Shown here: positions 60,523 through 64,000 of the stretch, in pieces | How the letters are laid out: the number at the start of each line of letters is the position of its first letter | Position numbering within the stretch: position 1 is the stretch's first letter | NCBI GenBank assembly: GCA_021792365.1 | Contig: JAJYUT010000003.1 | Location: forward strand, 62,001-126,000 | DNA: 64,000 nt | Direction of reading: 5' to 3' | Source of the DNA: Pseudomonadota bacterium | GTDB taxonomy: Bacteria > Pseudomonadota > Alphaproteobacteria > Dongiales > Dongiaceae | Position numbers and translations under genes: made by a program | Notes under the pieces: model-generated | What the model saw: only the letters and a program-made list of their open reading frames with translations | Told to the model about the DNA's origin: nothing | Databases searched by the model: none

Positions 60523-61830
60523 TTATGATTTCGCCTGAAGCGGCTGGTAGCCAGCCAATTCCGGCAGCCAGAGCGTGAGCTGTGGCACGTAGACCAGCAC
60601 GAACAGAATTGTGATCAGCACCAGCAAAAAAGGCCAGACCTCGCGGATGATGGCGCCGACCGGAATGCCGGACACGCCCGAGATCAGGAACATGAGCTGG
60701 CCCATTGGTGGAGTCACCAGCCCGATCATCATATTGATGATGATGGTGACACCGAAATGGACAGGATCGATGCCCAGCCCGGTGACCGCCGGCATCAGGA
60801 TCGGCACCAGCACCAGCAGCATCAGCAATGTATCGAGAAAGCAACCGAGGATCAGGAACAGCACATTGGTCGCCAGCAGGAACATCGCGGGCGACATGTC
60901 CAGTGAGATCATCCAGGCGCCCAGCGCCTCCGGAATCTGCTCCGAGGCCACCACCCAGTTCATGACCAGAGCACCGGCGATGGTGATGGCGACGATGGCC
61001 GTGGAGCGCGCAGATCCGACGAAGACATCGATGACCTTGCCGAGCGGCAAGCTACGATACCAGAAAAGCGCCAGGATCAGCGCGTACGCCGCCGCGACCG
61101 CTGCCGCTTCGGTCGGCGTCACCGCGCCGCTGTAAATCCCGCCCAGGAGGATGACCGGCAGGAACAAGGCCGGCAAGGTAGACTTGATGGTCGAGATGGC
61201 ATGCTTTCTGGTCGGCCGCGGTTGCACGGGAAAGTTCCGCCGCCTCGCCTGGACCGCGATCACGGCCATTTGTGCGATCGACAGGAGCAGGCCCGGAATG
61301 ATACCGGCTATGAACAAGTACCCGATCGAGGTGTTCGAGATGACGCCGAACAGCACCATCGGGATGGATGGCGGGATGATCGGTCCAACGACGGCCGATG
61401 TCGTGCTGACTGCGGCTGCAAACCCTGGCTTGTAGCCTGCCTTCACCATCATATCGACTTCGAGCTTGCCCGGGCCGGCGGCGTCGGCCAGCGCACTGCC
61501 ACTCATGCCAGAGAAGATGACGCTGGCCACCACGTTCACATGCGCCAGCCCCCCGCGCAGCCTGCCCACGAGCAGATTGGCGAACTCAAACAACCGGTCT
61601 GTGATCTTGCTGGCGTTCATGATGTCGGCGGAAAGGATGAACAGCGGTACCGACATCAGAACAAAGCTCGAGAACATGCCATTGAGACTCTGCGTCGCAA
61701 TGATGGCCAGATCCTGCCCGGTCAGCAGCAGATAGACGATGCCGGCCAACAGCATGGCGTGCCCGATCGGCATGCCGAGCAGCATCCACATGAAGAAGAA
61801 ACCGAGCATCACGGCGGCGGCGATACTCAT
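60523..61830 (-). CDS. TRAP transporter large permease (DctM type)
   Basis: A 435-residue protein of about twelve membrane segments. Family motifs are FSGMSGSALADAAGPGKLEV, TSAVVGPIIPPSIPMVLFGV, YSGAVTPTEAAAVAAAYALI and IGLVTPPMGQLMFLISGVSG. It is the ion-coupled translocator of a tripartite transporter. ATG 61830 gives MSIAAAVM; the longer frame to 61875 reads into the small permease gene. Confidence 0.92.
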   Translation of the reverse strand: MSIAAAVMLGFFFMWMLLGMPIGHAMLLAGIVYLLLTGQDLAIIATQSLNGMFSSFVLMSVPLFILSADIMNASKITDRLFEFANLLVGRLRGGLAHVNVVASVIFSGMSGSALADAAGPGKLEVDMMVKAGYKPGFAAAVSTTSAVVGPIIPPSIPMVLFGVISNTSIGYLFIAGIIPGLLLSIAQMAVIAVQARRRNFPVQPRPTRKHAISTIKSTLPALFLPVILLGGIYSGAVTPTEAAAVAAAYALILALFWYRSLPLGKVIDVFVGSARSTAIVAITIAGALVMNWVVASEQIPEALGAWMISLDMSPAMFLLATNVLFLILGCFLDTLLMLLVLVPILMPAVTGLGIDPVHFGVTIIINMMIGLVTPPMGQLMFLISGVSGIPVGAIIREVWPFLLVLITILFVLVYVPQLTLWLPELAGYQPLQAKS

Positions 61831-61843
61831 GGACGGGTACCGC

Positions 61844-62323
61844 TCAAAGGTGTTGCTGCCAAGAAGGCCCGGCAAGCCGGCGCAGCCGCAGAGCGGCGCC
61901 TCCGATGACCGCCATCATGAACACACCGAAGCACGCATAGACATAGTCGAAAGGTACCTTGAGGATCATCGTCTTGCGGCGACCCAGGAAGTCTATGTAT
62001 TCGAGCACGGTGGGCAGCGCGGCGAGGAAGATGAGGCCCAGCGTTGCAGTGTTGGCGACCGCGATCACGCGTCGCCAGCGCGGCGTAAACCTCCTATAGA
62101 GAACATCGAAGACGATGTGCTGCCGCTCGCCGAGCAGCAGGTTGCAGGACCAGAAGACCACCCATACATACGTTATGGAGCAGATCTCCAGCGACCACGA
62201 CACTGGAGCGTTGAAGACATACCGACTGACGATCTGCACCATGAAGGCGCCGAACATGGCTACGAACATTGCCGCCGCAGCCAGTTCGGCGAGGCGCTTC
62301 AGCTTGGCGCCGAGGCCGATCAT
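61844..62323 (-). CDS. TRAP transporter small permease (DctQ type)
   Basis: A 159-residue protein with four membrane segments and the DctQ blocks VQIVSRYVFNAPVSWSLEIC and LLGERQHIVFDVLYRRF. ATG 62323 has a strong GGAGGGGG site. It lies 13 bp before the large permease gene. Confidence 0.9.
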   Translation of the reverse strand: MIGLGAKLKRLAELAAAAMFVAMFGAFMVQIVSRYVFNAPVSWSLEICSITYVWVVFWSCNLLLGERQHIVFDVLYRRFTPRWRRVIAVANTATLGLIFLAALPTVLEYIDFLGRRKTMILKVPFDYVYACFGVFMMAVIGGAALRLRRLAGPSWQQHL

Positions 62324-62361
62324 TCTCCCCCTCCTGCTTGCGCCAAGCTTCCGCGTATGAT

Positions 62362-63381
62362 CTAGGCGCCGGCTGCCCTGATCCGGTCCAGCATCCCTGC
62401 CGGCCAATCCTTCGAGAAGTCGGAATTGACGAAGGCATCGAGCACCTTGGTACGGAAGGCGGCGACGTCCGGCGTCGTAACTTTCAATCCCTTGCCTTCC
62501 ATGAAGGCGACGGCCTCCTTCTCGGTCGCGACCACGCCCTGGTCATTGACCTTCTTGCCCTCCATCTCGGCAGCAATGACGGCGGCGCGCTCGTCCTCGC
62601 TGAGGCCATTCCAGTACTCGCTCGCGACAGCGAAGAAGGTGTTGGCAACCATGTGCGACGTCAGGACGATCTGCTTCGAGACCTCGTAGAACTTCGAGGC
62701 CATGGCGTCGGGAAGCGGGTTCTCCAAGCCGTCGATGGTGCCAGTTTGCATGGCGAGGTAGACCTCCTCGAATGCGAGCGGCGTCGCGTTCGCGCCGAGC
62801 GCATTGCCGAGGAACTGCCAGGCCTCCGAGCCCGGCATGCGCAGCTTGAGTCCCTTCAGGTCTTCCGGCCCGTTGACCTCTTTCGCCTCGCGCAGGATGA
62901 CATGGCGAGTGCCGAGATATTGGCTCTTCACCAGCGTGATGCCGATGTCCTTCTCGATCCGCGCCTTGTATTCGGCGCCGATATCGCCGTCGTAAACTGC
63001 ATCGAGATGCGCGGGGTCGCGCATCAGGTAGCCGCAGGTGAACACCGAGTACTCGGGTATGAGCGCCGCGATATCCTGCGGCGAAACCATGCCGACCTCG
63101 AGATTGCCGCGCTGCATCGCCTCGATCTCGGTGCCCTGCCCGAACAGCGTGCCGTTGTAGTGAATCTGCACGTTGAACCGGCCCGGCATGCTGGCTTCAA
63201 TCGCCTGCTTGAAGGTCTGCAGGTTTTTCGCCTGCCACTCCTCCTCGTTGCCGGGAAGCGAGATGCGGAACGGCTGTGCGTCGCCCAGGCTCGATTTGAT
63301 GATGAAGGGCATCGAGAGCGCGGCGGCACCCCCTGCCAGAACTGCGCGGCGGCCGAATGGCTTGCCGATGATCGTGTTCAT
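62362..63381 (-). CDS. TRAP transporter substrate-binding protein (DctP type)
   Basis: A 339-residue periplasmic protein with a TAT-like signal (GRRAVLAGGAAALSMPF). The DctP fold shows in LKGLKLRMPGSEAWQFLGNA (the Arg that binds the carboxylate) and EVYLAMQTGTIDGLENPLPD. Ligands are usually acids, in line with the dehydratase. GGGGAGG precedes ATG 63381. It lies 24 bp after the GntR gene, in the same operon. Confidence 0.9.
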   Translation of the reverse strand: MNTIIGKPFGRRAVLAGGAAALSMPFIIKSSLGDAQPFRISLPGNEEEWQAKNLQTFKQAIEASMPGRFNVQIHYNGTLFGQGTEIEAMQRGNLEVGMVSPQDIAALIPEYSVFTCGYLMRDPAHLDAVYDGDIGAEYKARIEKDIGITLVKSQYLGTRHVILREAKEVNGPEDLKGLKLRMPGSEAWQFLGNALGANATPLAFEEVYLAMQTGTIDGLENPLPDAMASKFYEVSKQIVLTSHMVANTFFAVASEYWNGLSEDERAAVIAAEMEGKKVNDQGVVATEKEAVAFMEGKGLKVTTPDVAAFRTKVLDAFVNSDFSKDWPAGMLDRIRAAGA

Positions 63382-63405
63382 GTGACCCTCCCCTTTTGGT
63401 TGACG

Positions 63406-64000
63406 TTATGCGTTGGCCTTGACTGGCTCCCTCTGGCCGCCGGCGCCTCGGCCCGCGGCTGCTTTCGTTGCCGGCTTGCCTGGTGACGGCTTGGCGGCCG
63501 CGCGCTCGCGCGCCAGCGCCTCGGCCGCGCGCTCGACTTCCGGCGCGTTGTGCTGTCGCGCCAGTCGCTCGGCCTTCTCCGGCTCGCCGGCGACGATTGC
63601 GCGCACGATCGGCTGATGCTCGGCCACGATCTGGTTGAGGTCCAAGATCAGCGCGTTGGACGAAATAATATAGTGCCGCACCTGCTGCTCCAGCAGCCGG
63701 TATTGGTCGATCAGGCGCTGATGACCGGTGATCGCAACGATGGTCTTGTGCAAGGCGAGATCGGCATCAGCCACCCGGCCGTGCTTGCGGAATCCTACCG
63801 CCGCCACCAGCCGCTCGAACGCAGCCTCCAATTTGGCAACGCAGTCCCTTGTGCGGTGCTCGGCCGCGAGCCGTGCCGCCATCCCCTCGAGCGTGCCGCG
63901 CAACGTATAGAGCTCCCACGCATCCGCCTGGGAAAACTCGGGCAGCATCCATTTCGTGTAGGCCACCTGCTGGATCAGGCCCTCGTGTGCGAGGGCCCGG
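63406..64000 (-). CDS. FCD-type GntR transcriptional regulator (5' end outside window)
   Basis: The reading frame is open to the right edge, where the residues read ALAHEGLIQQVAYTKWMLPEFS, i.e. the end of a winged-helix domain. The rest is an FCD effector domain with the expected metal ligands (VADADLALHKTIV with Asp and His, IVAEHQPIV, LARQHNAP). The C-terminus is a Lys/Ala/Pro-rich tail. It leads the operon of TRAP transporter, aldehyde dehydrogenase and dehydratase, so it is most likely the regulator that senses their substrate. Confidence 0.85.
   Translation of the reverse strand, partial: RALAHEGLIQQVAYTKWMLPEFSQADAWELYTLRGTLEGMAARLAAEHRTRDCVAKLEAAFERLVAAVGFRKHGRVADADLALHKTIVAITGHQRLIDQYRLLEQQVRHYIISSNALILDLNQIVAEHQPIVRAIVAGEPEKAERLARQHNAPEVERAAEALARERAAAKPSPGKPATKAAAGRGAGGQREPVKANA

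Overview
The window reads as chromosomal DNA of a GC-rich alphaproteobacterium. The evidence is gene content: an Ehu/Eut/Doe ectoine-degradation set, heterotetrameric sarcosine oxidase, a FAD-oxidoreductase/SelD fusion, a complete Tad (Flp pilus) locus, and TRAP and TAT-dependent binding proteins. The genus cannot be read from the sequence. I see no rRNA, tRNA, CRISPR array, intact insertion sequence or phage.

Layout. (1) 1-2.9 kb: the end of a surface-polysaccharide cluster (sulfotransferase-like, methyltransferase, O-antigen-ligase-like membrane protein), then a FrcK-like kinase. (2) 3.7-6.6 kb, minus strand: a SAM/polyamine-synthase-fold protein 3 bp behind a FAD-oxidoreductase/selenophosphate-synthetase fusion. 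(3) 7.2-25.2 kb: a compatible-solute catabolic island. A divergent promoter at about 12.1 kb drives ehuB-ehuC-ehuD-ehuA-gntR-doeB leftward and eutB-eutC-doeA-doeX rightward. soxBDAG (sarcosine oxidase) follows in the opposite direction, then an aldehyde dehydrogenase, a second DoeA-like hydrolase and a DoeD-type transaminase, closed by a strong bidirectional terminator. (4) 25.2-29.4 kb: a Frc/Rbs-type sugar ABC transporter and a cysteine hydrolase. (5) 29.5-33.6 kb: a PDZ-domain remnant and a three-subunit molybdenum hydroxylase operon ending in a MoaD/ThiS-like protein. (6) 33.9-46.3 kb: a Tad pilus operon from flp down to two TPR lipoproteins. (7) 46.7-48.5 kb: a membrane protein and 1.1 kb with no conventional gene, but with an orphan terminator and a tiny Cys-rich frame. 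(8) 48.5-56.6 kb: a GH2 glycosidase facing a galactofuranose-type operon (glycosyltransferase, UDP-galactopyranose mutase, GH1-RmlD fusion), then two small proteins. (9) 56.7-64 kb: GntR regulator, TRAP transporter, aldehyde dehydrogenase, UxaA-type dehydratase and a sialyltransferase-like protein.

How it works together. The ectoine part is nearly a full pathway: EhuABCD imports, EutB/EutC act in hydroxyectoine-to-ectoine conversion, DoeA opens the ring, DoeB deacetylates, the transaminase and the dehydrogenase take diaminobutyrate to aspartate. eutA is not seen. Sarcosine oxidase adds the last step of glycine-betaine-type breakdown, so the island may scavenge several osmolytes. Two TGTATACA palindromes in the central promoter are the likely operators of the FCD-type GntR protein encoded in the left arm. 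The 56.7-64 kb operon is a separate uptake and dehydration route, probably for a sugar acid.

The most unusual points are the twin operators, the second metal-ligand-less M24 hydrolase, a Lys-to-Arg change in the SelD active-site loop, the GH1-RmlD fusion in a galactofuranose operon, the MoaD-like gene in a molybdenum hydroxylase operon, and the orphan terminator with its Cys-rich frame.
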